A stretch of DNA of 64,000 bases from Paracamarosporium sp. OC-R06-R3 (GCA_019828545.1 JACVRA010000086.1:62001-126000), one strand, 5' to 3'. Positions 11,603-23,905 are shown, counted from the first letter of the stretch. Program-made: numbers and translations. Notes: generated by a model from the sequence alone, not told the origin.

Positions 11603-12751
11603 ATATCGCCCCCGAATGAATGTTAGAACATGTAAACATCATACCGTAGAGCCTTTCATATACTGGTTGACTAGGGGAAGCTGACAGTTAAGCAGAACGC
11701 GGGAAAAGAGCGTGGAGGTGTGCCTTCAGGACGATAGACAGGTTGCGAATGGTGCTTCGATCAACCGGTATATGCATGACTCTACGTTACTTCTATATGT
11801 TTGCAAATTGGGCGCATACTTTCGGTCTGGTACGATGGAGACTGACAGCGTTATAAGTGAGGCACCTACAATTTATTTTGTAGACGTGCTTCGAGTAGTC
11901 TTGTTGTCTATCTACTGCAGCAGAGCAGCTTTTAAAAGGAATATATATAGAACTTATCAGACTAAACTTGTACCGGCCCTTAGCTCGATAAACCTAACAC
12001 CTATCTGGTTGGAGATGAAGCAAGGAATATAATGTTGAATCTTACATTCTAGCAAGAACTCTTTCCTGACATGGCCGATTCATGTGGTTGAGAATGGAGG
12101 CTGTGTTGGCGCCGGGGTGATCTCGAAGGATACCGTATGACTAGGACATGACTTGTTGTTGAAGCTTGTATCGTAATAGCATTCAATACGTGCCTACGAA
12201 AACTTCTTGTTTACAATGGCTGGAATACCCAGATACTGTGGGCCTTGTTTGTCACTAACATCGGGGCTGAGCATATAATTTGAATAAGTCTACCTCTGCA
12301 TGCATTGTCACTAGGGACCAGTGCCTCTGCGAAAGCTCGTGGACCCTCCTTGCAGTTTAGGCAAAATGACAGAACTTGTAGTCGTGAAGACCCGAGGACA
12401 CCGTGTGGAGTTTGGTACACTATACAGATGACGTGTGATTGGCTCGAGCTAGAGCCGCAGTAGACCTCCTTGGCGAAGGGCCGCGGACGTTCACATTATC
12501 ATCGAGGCGCAGGCTCCCACTGTTGCCGTCGCAAATGATCATTCTTCTTCGCCTGTAGACACTTTCGCCATCGTTTTTGTTTCTGTACACGGTCGACGGA
12601 AATAGGCACGGTGTGCCGCTTGGACGCGTTTCACCATTACACGAGTTCGTCGCCACAAAGTCCGCCCGCGTGCTTGCTCAACCGTCGCCTCTGCGTTACC
12701 TCCTCGCACCTTGCTTTCGCAACGCGACGGCCCGTCGCATACCAACTGCAC
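11603..12751. other. Intergenic spacer
   Basis: Between the hydrolase and the FKBP-fusion gene. The 3-prime part holds the presumed promoter of the latter. A 106-codon frame at 11712-12032 has no recognisable family and is not called. Confidence 0.4.
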
Positions 12752-14335
12752 ATGGCGCGCTTCACCACCCTTTGCGCGCTGCCGCTCACTCTCCTCCTGT
12801 CCCTCGCCTCGGCCCAGGGTCTCGGTATCGAAGTCACGAAGCCTGTAGAATGCACACGGAAAACGCAAGAGGGTGATAAGATCACTGTCAACTACAAGGG
12901 CACTCTTGAGAGCGATGGATCTCAATTCGACTCGAGCTACGATCGCGGAGACCCGTTCGAATTCACACTGGGAGCAGGACAGGTCATTGCTGGGTGGGAT
13001 CAGGGTCTGGTAGGAATGTGCATAGGAGAAGGTAGGAAGTTAACTATTCCGCCAAACCTGGGGTACGGCAACTATGCTACGGGGCCGATTCCTGCTGGCT
13101 CGACCCTGATCTTCGAGACTGAGCTGCTGGGCATCTATGGCGTACAGCCAGACCCTGAGAAACCGCCTGCACAAGCCGCTCCTGACCGCCCCACGATCGC
13201 CCGTCCAAGCGGAGCGTCTGAGCCTACTGGAAAGCCCGCTGGGACTGACGCGTCGCCTATTTCTACGGCTATTGCTACACCAGCTTCGTCCGAACAGCTG
13301 CCCGCAACGTCGGACGCTCCCGCCGACCCTGCAACGACCGCATCTGCCAAGGCCAGTCCGATGGAGTCAGATGACAATGGCGAGTGCCACCTGCTGGGTC
13401 CCTATGCTCTGATAGTACAGGGTGCTTTGGGTTTGCTGGCTGTTTCGTCGCTGGCCTACAAGAGATGGCGCGAGACACCCCGTCGTCCGCTCAAGATATG
13501 GTTTTTCGACGTGTCGAAACAGGTCTTTGGGTCTGTTCTGCTGCACTTGGCCAACATCCTCATGTCTATGCTTTCGTCAGGAAAGTTTGACGTCGCTGCG
13601 AACACAAAGGCAACACCGCAACATGCAGGCCAGGACGACGATGGAAATCAGCCGAATCCTTGCTCTTTCTACCTGCTGAATCTTGCAATTGACGTAAGTT
13701 TTCAAAGCTTTAGATTTGTTCAATCCTAACGTTACTAGACCACCATTGGCATCCCGATCCTCGTGCTACTGCTCAAGGTCCTACACAGGGGATTCCTTCT
13801 CACACCCATGGCCAACCCACCTGAGTCGATCCGCTCCGGAAACTATGGCCATCCACCTCGCGCTACTTGGTGGCTAAAGCAATCTGTCATCTACTTCATC
13901 GGTCTCCTTGGCATGAAGCTGTGTGTCTTCTTCATCTTCCAACTTCTGCCCTGGATCGCATGGGTGGGCGACTGGGCATTGCGCTGGACTGAGGGCAGCG
14001 AAGCCCTCCAAATTCTATTCGTCATGTTCATATTCCCGCTCATCATGAACGCCTTGCAATACTGGATCATCGACGGGTTCATCAAGGACCCTGCTGGAAG
14101 CGAGAGTCACTACGTGGTTGCAGCCGGCGAGGAAAGCGACGACGAGAGCGACGATGAATGGCTTGAGCGGCAAAGGCAGAGGAGGGAGGATGACGACAGT
14201 GACATGGAAACTGCAGAGACTGGACCGCTGAAAGAAGCCAACCCGACTGCAGTTCCTGCGCGCAGCAGAGAGTACGATCCTCACATCGAGAGAGCCGGCA
14301 GCAGTCGGGAAGGGCACAAGGAGCGGAGAGAATGA
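12752..14335 (+). CDS. Secreted FKBP-type prolyl isomerase fused to a STIMATE/YPL162C-like membrane protein
   Basis: Exons 12752-13693 and 13739-14335 (GTAAGT..ACTAG) give 512 aa. Residues 1-21 form a signal peptide (Leu-rich core ending A-S-A). Residues about 25-130 are an FKBP domain ([42 protein letters not shown]), so a prolyl cis-trans isomerase is expected in the ER lumen or secretory path. An Ala/Pro/Ser/Thr-rich linker leads to C-H-L-L-G-P and a multi-helix region with [13 protein letters not shown]-x-x-Y and [10 protein letters not shown] blocks. These blocks are typical of the STIMATE/TMEM110 and yeast vacuolar membrane protein YPL162C family. The tail is acidic and probably cytosolic. 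The two parts are in one uninterrupted exon, so the fusion is directly visible. An unseen intron with an alternative end for FKBP cannot be excluded. Confidence 0.85.
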
Positions 14336-15088
14336 GAATGAGCTAGATGGTATGGCTGCATTGTATACTTATGGGTCTTGTACTTGTTGAGCGTTCGTTG
14401 TAATTTGCATGCATAGGTTGTTTGGTCACTATATATATTGTTAGAGCGCATGTGCGCTGCTGGGTGGATATATGATTCACTGTCGGGTCTAATCCGAAAC
14501 GAGCCAATAGACCCTGGGTACCGTTAGACACTCCGCAGTGTCCGAACTGCCAGTTAATCCAATTTCCATGGAGGACTTGTGCGGCTTTACGTGAGAACAC
14601 TTGCTCAGCCTTGATTTGGTTTTGATTTCCGGGTTGTTGCATCGCCGGATGGAATTGCAGCCGGAGTTGCAAATTCCCAAAGGAGTCTACTGTGCTTGAA
14701 CAGCCTGAGCAGTGATCTCAGAGGCAATGCATCCGCGTCTCTTACTTTGATCATTTTACATCCTCACATCTGTATCTTGCAAGGACGCAAGCATATCGAT
14801 CCTGATTTTCACTCCGCATAACACGTCCACTATAGACAGGGCCTGGCGACGTTACACAACAGCCAAGCAGCGCTTAGGGACCCCGGGCTGAACCCGTGTT
14901 ACAGACTGCGGCCAAAGGGCGTTTGAACACTTTCGCGAATCGCGCCCTGAGACGGCAGTTGCATCTGCACCAGAATTGCCAGACTTCGACAGCAACCCGA
15001 GCTCCACCGCGGACGAGCGTCCAGATGATTGCTCGTGCCTTGTGATCGGCTGCCAAGGCACTAACCCCGTCACCCGTCACCGCCGACC
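14336..15088. other. Intergenic spacer
   Basis: Holds the terminator region of the FKBP-fusion gene and the promoter of the transporter gene. No further feature recognised. Confidence 0.4.
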
Positions 15089-16960
15089 ATGTCCATGACC
15101 GACTCGGTGGTGCGCTGGCTCGAAGGTTCAAAAGCACCTGCACCCCCGGACTCGCTGCTGCATCCCGCCGATGTGTTTCCGCTTGCCACCATCTCGAACC
15201 CCCCCTCGAGCACCGATTCCGACCCAGACAGCGACGACGGCGCCCGGCACGCCCCTCGCAACATAGCGTCCCTGGTCCACCCGCCGACCCCTAAGATTAT
15301 GGAGGACCAGGTGACTGCAAACCAAGCTCGAAGACGCTCCTCCTCCCTCGCTGGTGTCTCCGGGCCTCCTCAACAGACAGAACGCAAACACAGACGGCGC
15401 AACTCTGACGACATCCTGGAAGAGGGGGAAGACAGGGCGTCTGGCAGCGACTCCGACTCCTCGGGACACACCGACAGCGACGATCACGAATTGGACAACA
15501 TGAGTGCCGACGGCCTCCAGGACGATGAGGAGACGGGCCTGACGGGGCGAGACAGGCGGCGGAGGCGCCGCAGGAAGAGGCGGAACACGTTGCTTGACCA
15601 GCGCATTGTCCCTCAGGAGGTCAATTTCACGAAGGAGGAGGAGAAGCTCGCAAACCAGAATCTGATACAGTCGATGCTGATAAACGCTTTGCTAATTGGA
15701 CTATGGTGAGCATTTTCTCGAAATCTAACGACCCGGAAGCTAATTGCAACAGGTACCTCTTTTCCATCTCGATATCGGTGTACAACAAGTGGATGTTCAA
15801 GGAAGAAAAGGGGGACGGCGAAACTCAAAACATCTTTCCATTTCCGCTCTTTACGACCTGTCTGCATATGGTGGTTCAATTTTCACTCGCATCGCTCGTT
15901 CTGTTCATTATACCCTCGCTTCGACCACGGCACGATTCTCTAAACCCCCACGCTTCCGGTACCCGCGAAGAACCGGTAGACCCGAAGAAACCGCTCATGA
16001 CGAAGTGGTTTTATCTGACGCGTATCGGTCCCTGCGGCGCGGCGACCGGCATGGATATTGGGTTGGGCAATACCAGCTTGAAGTTCATTACCTTGACCTT
16101 TTTCAGTGAGTTTATTGGGATTCTGGATTTGCTCGAATACTAACTTAGTGTCAGCTATGTGCAAGTCATCCGCACTCGGTTTCGTCCTTCTTTTCGCATT
16201 CCTGTTCGGCCTCGAGCAAATTTCGTGGCGCCTCGTTATCATCATCACCATCATGACCGTCGGCGTTATCATGATGGTGGCCGGCGAGACTGCCTTCCAC
16301 GTCCTCGGTTTCATCCTCGTCATGTCTTCCGCCTGCTCCTCCGGCTTCCGCTGGTCCCTTACGCAGATACTACTCCTTCGCAACCCTGCGACTGCGAATC
16401 CGTTCTCTTCTATATTTTTCCTAGCACCAGTCATGTTTCTTAGCATCCTCGTTTTAGCGATACCCGTGGAGGGATTCCCGGCCCTGTTTGATGGGCTTTC
16501 AAGACTCTTTGAGATGAAGGGCACGCTCTTGGGGATAGGCATTTTGCTATTCCCGGGGTGCCTAGCCTTTCTTATGACGGCGAGTGAATTTGCGCTGCTG
16601 AAGAGGACCAGCGTTGTCACGCTCAGCATTTGCGGCATTTTCAAAGAGGTCGTAACCATTACAACTGCGAACCTCGTGTTCCACGACCCGCTCACGCCGA
16701 TCAACTTGACCGGCCTGGTCATCACAATCTGCAGTATTGCAGCATACAATTACTTCAAGATTCAGAAGATGAGGAGCGAGGCTCGGATCAACGCGCATCT
16801 TGCGGCACAGGATCTGTATGCGCCAGTCAATACGCAAGATCCGGACCTCGCCAGGCCCAGGCAGTCCATCAGTGGAGGGCCCGGAGCGAGCGCAGAGCGA
16901 GCAGCTGTGGATAGCCCCTCGAGAGCGTCGCCGGTGAAGCGACCAGAAGATCTAGAATAG
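15089..16960 (+). CDS. SLC35C2/YMD8-like nucleotide-sugar (triose-phosphate family) transporter
   Basis: Three exons (15089-15705, 15753-16105, 16155-16960) give 591 aa. The second intron carries a perfect TACTAAC branch. The first 190 residues are a hydrophilic Ser/Asp/Arg-rich cytosolic extension. About ten membrane helices of the drug/metabolite transporter superfamily follow, starting L-F-S-I-S-I-S-V-Y-N-K-W and including T-K-W-F-Y-L-T-R-I-G-P-C-G and T-S-V-V-T-L-S-I-C-G-I-F-K-E, signatures of the TPT branch. The family exchanges nucleotide sugars or sugar phosphates across Golgi/ER membranes; the substrate here is unknown. The C-terminal tail is Ser/Pro-rich. The N-terminal extension is longer than in yeast homologues but common in filamentous fungi. 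Confidence 0.88.
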
Positions 16961-17569
16961 AGTCGGTTAGCATGCGGTGCCTTTGTCATTAGATTTATGG
17001 CTTTGGCTGATTTCGACAGCATATGTAGCATTTTTGGCGTTTTGGGCTGGCTCCGACCGGCGATATACCTCGGTATGCGACACTGCGTCCTACCGATACT
17101 GGTCCTTTTGTCTGGATATGTACGAATAAAAGAAAGAATCTACAATTATATCAAGCTACCATGTGCAGCTTATTCGCAGAGTGCTTTCCCAGCAATTGTA
17201 CGTACGCCCCGAGGATGTAACACACGGCTTCGGAACTCAGCGTACACCGACGGCCCTAGTGTCTTACTCGACCCGCCTCGCCTCTTAGCTTATACGATGA
17301 ATACAGAAGGCGGCGGATGCTCAACGCGCGCATCTGACCTCGCGCCGCCTCGCTCCAGTGCTTACGACGCGCGGCGCTCCCATTGGCCCGGCCCGCCCTT
17401 GCACATCGACAAGGGTGCATTCCGTCATCGACGAGCTCCAGCTTCCCCACGCCCCCGTATTACCAACTCAGCTGCTCTCGCTGTCCGTGAAGTCACTACT
17501 ACCCACTACATTACTATCTGTTCGAAGTGGATCTATCTTTTGTCTACGTAGAGGTACCGTGAAGTGCTC
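16961..17569. other. Intergenic spacer
   Basis: The terminator of the transporter gene and promoter of the b561-type gene. A 184-codon frame here has no family features and is not called. Confidence 0.4.
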
Positions 17570-18461
17570 ATGGCGTCTGCGACGGGGATCCCGGAGAGTA
17601 TAAATGCGGCGAGGGGCGTGGGCGAGGATGAGCCGCTGTTGGGTAGGAGGGGCGATGCCGCGCAGATGGAGGGCGATTCTATATGGCGGAATCTCTGGCT
17701 GGGTGAGTATGCGTATAGACGTTTCTCGAGAGAGTGAGAGAGTGAGAGATAAAGAGGAAGTCTTGCTCACGGTGTAACAGGCACAGCTCCCATCGCGCAG
17801 GCAGGCATATGGATTCTCGCAGCAATAATCTGGGGCGCGATCTTCTCACACCAACTCATTTTCTTCTCTGCACACCCGGTACGCATTTCCCTTGGATACC
17901 AGAGACAAGGTTGCTAATGAAGATGCACAGCTCCTCAACTCGGCCGGCCTCCTCCTCGTCACCCAGGCAGCCCTCATCCTCCAGCCCACGCACACCCCCG
18001 GCCAAAAACGCACCGGCACAACAATCCACTTCCTCTTCCACCTCGTCGGGCTCTCCGCGCTCCTCGCAGGCCTGGTCATCATCGAGATAAACAAGGCGGG
18101 CCCCGGCCACGAGCACTTCGCCTCGCCGCACGCCATCCTGGGACTAATATTCTACCTCTCCATCTTACTACAAGCACTCGTGGGCTTCACGCAGTACTAC
18201 ACTCCGAGCGTATACGGCGGCGTGGACAAGGCGAAGGCGATTTGGAAGTATCACCGTGTGAGTGGGTATGTGGTTGCGGTGGTGGGGCTGGCGACTGTGT
18301 GCGCGGCGACGTGGACGACGTATAGTTTGAATGTGGCGCATGTGCAGCATTGGGCCGTTATTGTGGCGAGTGTGCTTGTGCTGGTTGGTGTTGTGCCGCG
18401 GATTAAGTTGCAGAAGTTGGGGTTGAAGAGGGAGGGGGGTGCGGTGCGGTTGGGTTCGTGA
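17570..18461 (+). CDS. Cytochrome b561-domain membrane protein
   Basis: Exons 17570-17702, 17781-17878 and 17931-18461 give 253 aa. After a 45-residue cytosolic leader there are about six transmembrane helices with the spaced His residues expected for haem b coordination: S-H-Q-L in the first helix, F-H-L-V-G-L, S-P-H-A-I-L-G and K-Y-H-R-V-S-G-Y. Members of the family move electrons across membranes, usually from ascorbate or another cytosolic donor, to reduce ferric ions or semidehydroascorbate. No DOMON domain is attached, so this is the stand-alone form. The ATG at 17570 is the first in frame and gives a normal family length. Confidence 0.87.
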
Positions 18462-19008
18462 GATGGATGGTGGACGAATGTGGATGTGAATATAGGGTCT
18501 TGTAGCAGTGCATCTCTTGTAGCTTAGGCTTAACGCGTTGCGGAATGATGGTTTGTTCTGGACGGGGCGGGGCGTTCGTTGCATTGTAGGCGTATACGAA
18601 TATTCAGCTTCTTTTGTTCCTATCCGTCTTTAGTTTTACATAGTTTATGACTTGGATGAGACTACGTAACGCATTAGTGTCAGGTGACAGACGCTCTTTC
18701 AAACCAGACGTTGGTCGAAAGTTGTGCGGGTGAAAGAAGCAATAAGAGCACCGCAGAGAACTTTCCAAGGACGTTCTAAAAGGAAATGGAACATGGTATT
18801 TCAAAACGAGGTTTCCGCCCTATATTGTTGGTATCACTATGGTATTTCAAACTGAAGATTCCGCCTTATACTGTTGGCATCACTATTCCGATTTTTTCCA
18901 AAATAACCCACATTATCCTGATATCCTGGCATCATCTGGTATTTCCAACGTAAACGCTAAATTGCACGCACAACCAAAGAAGTCCAACCCAGTCTCCACA
19001 TAAACTCC
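18462..19008. other. Convergent intergenic region
   Basis: Lies between two convergent gene ends. It contains a 46-bp tandem duplication (reported separately) and nothing else I can name. Confidence 0.45.
18794..18885. repeat. Two-copy 46-bp tandem repeat
   Basis: Copies 18794-18839 and 18840-18885 both begin TGGTATTTCAAA and end TTGG(T/C)ATCACTA, with several substitutions between. A short related piece follows near 18940. This is an old local duplication in the gap between two convergent genes. Confidence 0.7.
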
Positions 19009-20200
19009 CTACTTAACCTGCACCATGTGGCCATTCCCATTGACCGGAGCAGGTACGCCATTATGCATCTGCTGGTGCTGATAGTAGTACTGCTGCCCGG
19101 GCTGTCCACCATACGAATACGGCTGCTGAGGCGGAGGAGGCTGCACGGGTGCGTACGCAGGCTGTCCATAGCCCGTCACATTATACGCAGTCTGCGCCGC
19201 GGCCCCATCTTTCCAGGATTCCGACTTCCCCAAGCTAATGATGGCGATGTAAGCGAAGATCTGGAAGAAGCCAGTTAGGTACGCCAGCGCGATGTTTGTC
19301 TCTCTTCCGAGGTATTTGTCCTCGAGGTCGGAGGCGTAGGGGACGAGCTGGAAGATTGTCCAGAGGAGCATGCAGAGGATCAGCGCGATTGTGCGCTTCA
19401 TGATGTCCTGGTCATGTGAGTTGCGTGCGTTGTGTGGGGGGTTAGGGAGGACTTACGTTGACGGCGAGGTTTCTTGATCGCAACTTTAGGAGAAGGGCCA
19501 TGGAGAGTGCGCCACCCGCGAGCACGCTCACCAGGTAGAGAGCCCAGTATGCGACTGCGAACTTCATTTCGTCGTCGTACTTTGTAAAATCCTGGTCTTT
19601 CGTACGGCCTTCTGGTGTGGACTGGTAGCGGTTGTAGCTGTAAAGGCCAATGTAGCCTGCGGTCAGAGCCCCCATGACTCCTAATATGGCGAAGGTAATG
19701 AGTTTGACGGCACCTTGGCCGGAAGTCAGGCGCTGGCTAAGCAAGCTGTTGAGTGCCCAGACTTGGATGACGAGCAGGAGGTACTGGCCCACGTCGAAGA
19801 AGATGTTGAATGCAATCACGAAGTTGTAGTAGTTGTAGACGCTCCCGACGTAGCATTCGCGGAGCGTGACGCCAATTATGACAAGCGCCCATGCACTGGT
19901 ATATGTTAACTGATGAACTGGTTATGGTGGAGTACTTTGCGCAACTTACAGCGTCATGAAGAATAGCGTCACAAGGAGGAATCCCTTGAGTCTCGCGGCT
20001 CTCTTCCGAATACAACAGGCTGCAATGAAGATGCCCACGGTGAGAGCAAAGAACAAACAGTAGCTGATGTAGTATTCAATGGGCGACGTAATCAATGATT
20101 CCTTGTCGGCGGCGAGAAAACCTGGACAGACAGGACTACTTCCTCCGCTCCCTCCACTGCTATAACCGCCGCTACTCCCACCTCCACGTTTCGGCGCCAT
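19009..20200 (-). CDS. Multi-pass (about seven-helix) fungal membrane protein of unknown function
   Basis: Minus-strand exons 20200-19950, 19895-19457 and 19407-19009 give 362 aa. The N-terminus is a Gly/Ser-rich stretch with a lone Cys. About seven hydrophobic helices follow, e.g. Y-Y-I-S-Y-C-L-F-F-A-L-T-V-G-I-F-I, F-N-I-F-F-D-V-G-Q-Y-L-L-L-V-I-Q-V-W, W-A-L-Y-L-V-S-V-L-A-G-G-A and I-A-L-I-L-C-M-L-L-W. The layout resembles RTA1-like and DUF7702-type fungal membrane proteins, but I cannot assign a family. The C-terminal 75 residues are Pro/Gln/Tyr/Gly-rich (Q-P-P-P-P-Q-Q-P, then Y-Y-Y-Q-H-Q-Q) and probably disordered in the cytosol. Both introns have GTAAGT donors. Confidence 0.82.
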
Positions 20201-21826
20201 GTTAGAATTCTCCTGGTATTGTTGCGATCGAGGAAATATAGTCTTCGTCCGGCACCCCGCTCAACTCGTGACGTTCAAACACGTCCGCAAGCAGCAAAAT
20301 CGCGAAAATGCACCACCTCCACAGCAGCCCCGGCTCTTATTATATGTATCACACATGCTCCCAGCACGCCCACCTATTTTTACACGTCGATGGCGATGGG
20401 CTCGACCTTCTCGTATCCTCATTTGCGCGGCGAATCATCGCAAGGCTGGCTGGGGGCACCAAGGCCCTGCCAAGGGAGCCGGTCACAGGTTGGGGGCCGC
20501 TGACTGGTTCGCGAGCAACTATGCCAGGGGCAGGCTTGGAGGAATGCTTGTTGGGCGCACGCCACGACGTCTTCTGGTTTGACGAGCATTGTGTTCGGCG
20601 AGGCTTTTTCGAGGCTGGAATGCGAAGTACGGTCGTGTGGGCTTGTTCACCGCCCGACACTTTAGGTAGAGCATGTGAGCAAGAGGGGGCGAAGTTGGAA
20701 GTGAGTCGTCCTGTTCGTATGATTTTTTGTATCTTATGGTATAAGGTAGGGAGTTATTTACGACGCGTCTGCAGGTACTGCATATCTGTATTTCGACGAA
20801 GGTACCGTGTAGTCGGCCATTTCCCACGTCTTTGTGATCGCCAGTCCCTGAAACAGGGATGCTGCCTGTGCGTTCAAGTTTTACTCGCCTGCCAGTATGT
20901 TTGAGGTAGCGAACGCGAGCCTTCAGGCACTGGCGCGAGCTAGGTGTAGCGAGATGATTCTACCTTCATGAAAACGTGTAAGATACAGAAGGATTGGTCG
21001 GCCTGCTTGCAGCACCTAAGCAAAATCGCCGATAGTAACTTACAGGCTACAAAAGTAGATGACGAAAATACAACGTGGATGGGCATAAGTACCAGGTACA
21101 AATGGAATTATCCAATCCAGTACGAAAAATCCGGGAAGTGTGCGAGATTCCCATCGACACCTCGCTAGCCCCTAAACTGTTCTTTCATAATACTGCCACT
21201 TACGACCAAGTCTAGCAGTTGTTCGGATGCACACGTAATGCTTGGTTCAGTCTTAAGACATTATAAAAAGCAATACACACTTGGTCTCTGAGTGTATTAT
21301 CTCGCTATGTTCGTTTGCGCTTGAAAGACAAATAAGCCTGTAGTATCCACGTATGCCTTTTGTTTTGTGCAGAGAATGTGCAGCTTAGAGTGGTTCAGTT
21401 AGTATTCATAGAGAGTGATTCATTCCTTTAGCACCGATGTTCTAGGGGAGATAGGGACGTAGCTATACATTAATCACTGCTTATTCGATTCGAGAAAGCC
21501 ATCGTGTACCCTTAAGCGCCTTGTTCAACCAGATAGTATTGTGCATGTACGTTAGCCTTTGGTGTTCTACAACCAATAGTAACATAACTCGTCAGATCAG
21601 GAGGTTATAGCTGAATTAAAGGAATTTTCGACAACCAGAACAAACTGGTAGTATTACACAAGACAATCTAAGAGTTCCACTAGCACCTCCCCTCGCCAAT
21701 ACCGTATATCAAGCCTACTTCCCCTTTTACACCATTGAAAAAAACCAAGAAATTCCCAAATTTATATACAACGAAGTCCAACATCGTCTTCTATCCCACA
21801 CACTCCCACCCTTTTCCAAAAACCCA
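20201..21826. other. Intergenic spacer
   Basis: 1.6 kb between the divergent promoter of the membrane-protein gene and the 3-prime end of the next minus-strand gene. The frames seen overlap with no consistent family, so nothing is called. Confidence 0.4.
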
Positions 21827-23905
21827 TCACAACCACATCCAACTCCCCACAAGCCAACCCGCAAACACCACACCCTCCACGCCCCCCACCAAAATCGCAA
21901 TCAACATCCCGGGACCCACCCTTTCTGCGCGTGATCTCGCCTCCTGCCCCAACCACACGCTATCCCCGATAAAAATATACAACATGGCAGCTCCCACTGC
22001 AACCCCCATCATAACCGCCAGCACACCCAGAATCTTACCCAGAGAAAATCCACGCACAAACTGCACCGTCGTGACATCCTTCTGTACAACCTCCTGCTCA
22101 CTCCCATCCTCGTCAGTCGAATACACGGACACGGACCCTGCAGGGGAAGGAGGACGATGGGAATGCGCCTGGACCTGGGACTGGGGATGTGAAACACCGC
22201 GATTGGCAGCAGCGACTTTCCTCGCCCAATGAACCCACGTATACCTCGCATTCCCATGGTGCGGGTGCTGAAATAATTCCATGAGCGCGTCCTCCGTGAA
22301 CGGTGTACTGGGGCAATCTAACGTCGCAGTGCCCGCACCCACGGCTAATAGTCTCCCGCTTTCGTCGTGCTGTCCCAGAGGAAGCAGAACAGGAGCGTCT
22401 ATCCCGCTCCACAAACTCACGCTGTGGACCTGGATAACTCTCAGCTTCCGAGCGCTGAGCGCGCGCAGCACCCACGGACCAGCTAGCTTCCCATACGCAC
22501 GCCGGAGCTCGAGACCGAAGTGCATGTCGTCAAAGTCTATCGCTAAACGTCTTAATTTAGGCTTGAACGTCGGGCTCGGGAGCGGTTTTGGCTCTACCGT
22601 CGGGCTGGAAAGACTAGACGGTATGAGGATCTGTTCGAGGCGGTGAGGTACGCTTGTGTGTTTGTTTCGGTGGAGGCTCAGCCAAAGGACGCTTTCCACC
22701 ACACTATCCGCGCTGCGTGCCGAGTTGTAGCGCTCGTGATTGGAGCGGTCGGTGGGATTTGGACGCGTCAGGCCTTGGGCGTCCATGTTGTGCTCGAGAC
22801 GGGGTCGGTGGTCGTAGGTATCTGAGCGGGCCATGCCGAGTATGTGCAAGCCTTTTTGGCTTGTGGGGTCTAGTGGCGCGATGTATGTTTCTGTTCGGGG
22901 TCTGGTTTTTGGTGGGGGGAACTCCTTTTTTGGTCGGAAAGGGTACGGCGTTTTGATGAAGTGGGCTGGGAGGTGCGGTGGTTGATCTGGATCTGATTCT
23001 GTGTGGATGGGTGCGGGGATCTTGACGTGCTTGTTCTCTGAGAAACTTCTCTGGGTGGTATGATTGGGGAAGGTAAAACGAGGTGGAACTGGTATGTTCG
23101 GCTGGGTATCTATAGCGTCCAAATTGGCGTAATGTGCGCTGAGGAAGGCGTTCATGCGGATACTTTTCGCCTCAGACGTGTCTCTTGGAAGGTGCCTCTG
23201 CGTGTCACTAGACAGCCTGTTCAAAGGATTATCCTCGAGATTCTGCGACACGGTCCGCGATATGTTGAGTGGTTTAGGTATGACATCTGACGAAGCATCG
23301 CTGAGGATACTCGAGCGCGGCGACCCACGATTATTTACCACATTGACCCGACTATATCTCCTGACACTCATTTGATGCGCCTGGGTCAGCGGTCTAGGCG
23401 TCGGAGTTGACGAGCCCTCTGTAGCGGAGTCATGCGCTGGGATCTGATTGAACGGTGGAAGAGCCGTTAGATACTCACTCTGATCCATCCTCCCTCTTTC
23501 CTCTTCCCAGTGTTGATTTTCGCTGATATCAAACATGGGGCCCGGTGTCCCGTTTCCCAGCCCTTCGACATCGTCGAAATCCCGCGTTCCATCGTCATCC
23601 TCCCACTCAGAAGCATCGTCACTCGATAGTTCGAGAAAGTCGGCTCCCGGTTGGCTTTCCGCTGTCATTAGGGTGCCTGTCTCGGGATAAACCGAATGTG
23701 TCCGTGTCGGCGGAGACCCGACGATGCGCGGCGACGATGCGGGACTTGATGATAGACGCACGGATGGAGGGTGACTGAGAAATAAACCTGTATTTGGATT
23801 CAGGGGCGTAGAAGGAAGCGAAGAGACACGAGGCTGCTGGAACCCACTTGGGGTCTTCGGCAGCGGAGGCGTGTTCGTCATATTCGCCATGTCGCCGAAG
23901 GTCAT
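21827..23905 (-). CDS. Large disordered protein with two C-terminal transmembrane helices
   Basis: A single exon of 692 aa. The frame is open a little further upstream to 23977, but the first ATG is at 23905 (M-T-F-G-D-M-A-N-M-T). About 400 residues are Pro/Ser/Thr-rich with an acidic patch (D-D-A-S-E-W-E-D-D-D-G). A more ordered part follows (about 450-590, with L-R-R-L-A-I-D-F-D-D-M-H-F-G-L-E-L-R-R-A-Y-G). The end has two hydrophobic helices, L-G-K-I-L-G-V-L-A-V-M-M-G-V-A-V-G-A and M-L-I-A-I-L-V-G-G-V-E-G-V-V-F-A-G-W. I do not recognise the family. A tail-anchored organelle membrane protein is plausible. Confidence 0.8.
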   Translation of the reverse strand: MTFGDMANMTNTPPLPKTPSGFQQPRVSSLPSTPLNPNTGLFLSHPPSVRLSSSPASSPRIVGSPPTRTHSVYPETGTLMTAESQPGADFLELSSDDASEWEDDDGTRDFDDVEGLGNGTPGPMFDISENQHWEEERGRMDQSEYLTALPPFNQIPAHDSATEGSSTPTPRPLTQAHQMSVRRYSRVNVVNNRGSPRSSILSDASSDVIPKPLNISRTVSQNLEDNPLNRLSSDTQRHLPRDTSEAKSIRMNAFLSAHYANLDAIDTQPNIPVPPRFTFPNHTTQRSFSENKHVKIPAPIHTESDPDQPPHLPAHFIKTPYPFRPKKEFPPPKTRPRTETYIAPLDPTSQKGLHILGMARSDTYDHRPRLEHNMDAQGLTRPNPTDRSNHERYNSARSADSVVESVLWLSLHRNKHTSVPHRLEQILIPSSLSSPTVEPKPLPSPTFKPKLRRLAIDFDDMHFGLELRRAYGKLAGPWVLRALSARKLRVIQVHSVSLWSGIDAPVLLPLGQHDESGRLLAVGAGTATLDCPSTPFTEDALMELFQHPHHGNARYTWVHWARKVAAANRGVSHPQSQVQAHSHRPPSPAGSVSVYSTDEDGSEQEVVQKDVTTVQFVRGFSLGKILGVLAVMMGVAVGAAMLYIFIGDSVWLGQEARSRAERVGPGMLIAILVGGVEGVVFAGWLVGSWMWL

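Noticed and set aside
15940..16749. 269-codon minus frame over the transporter gene
   Set aside because: Antisense to membrane helices with clear TPT motifs and crosses two real introns.
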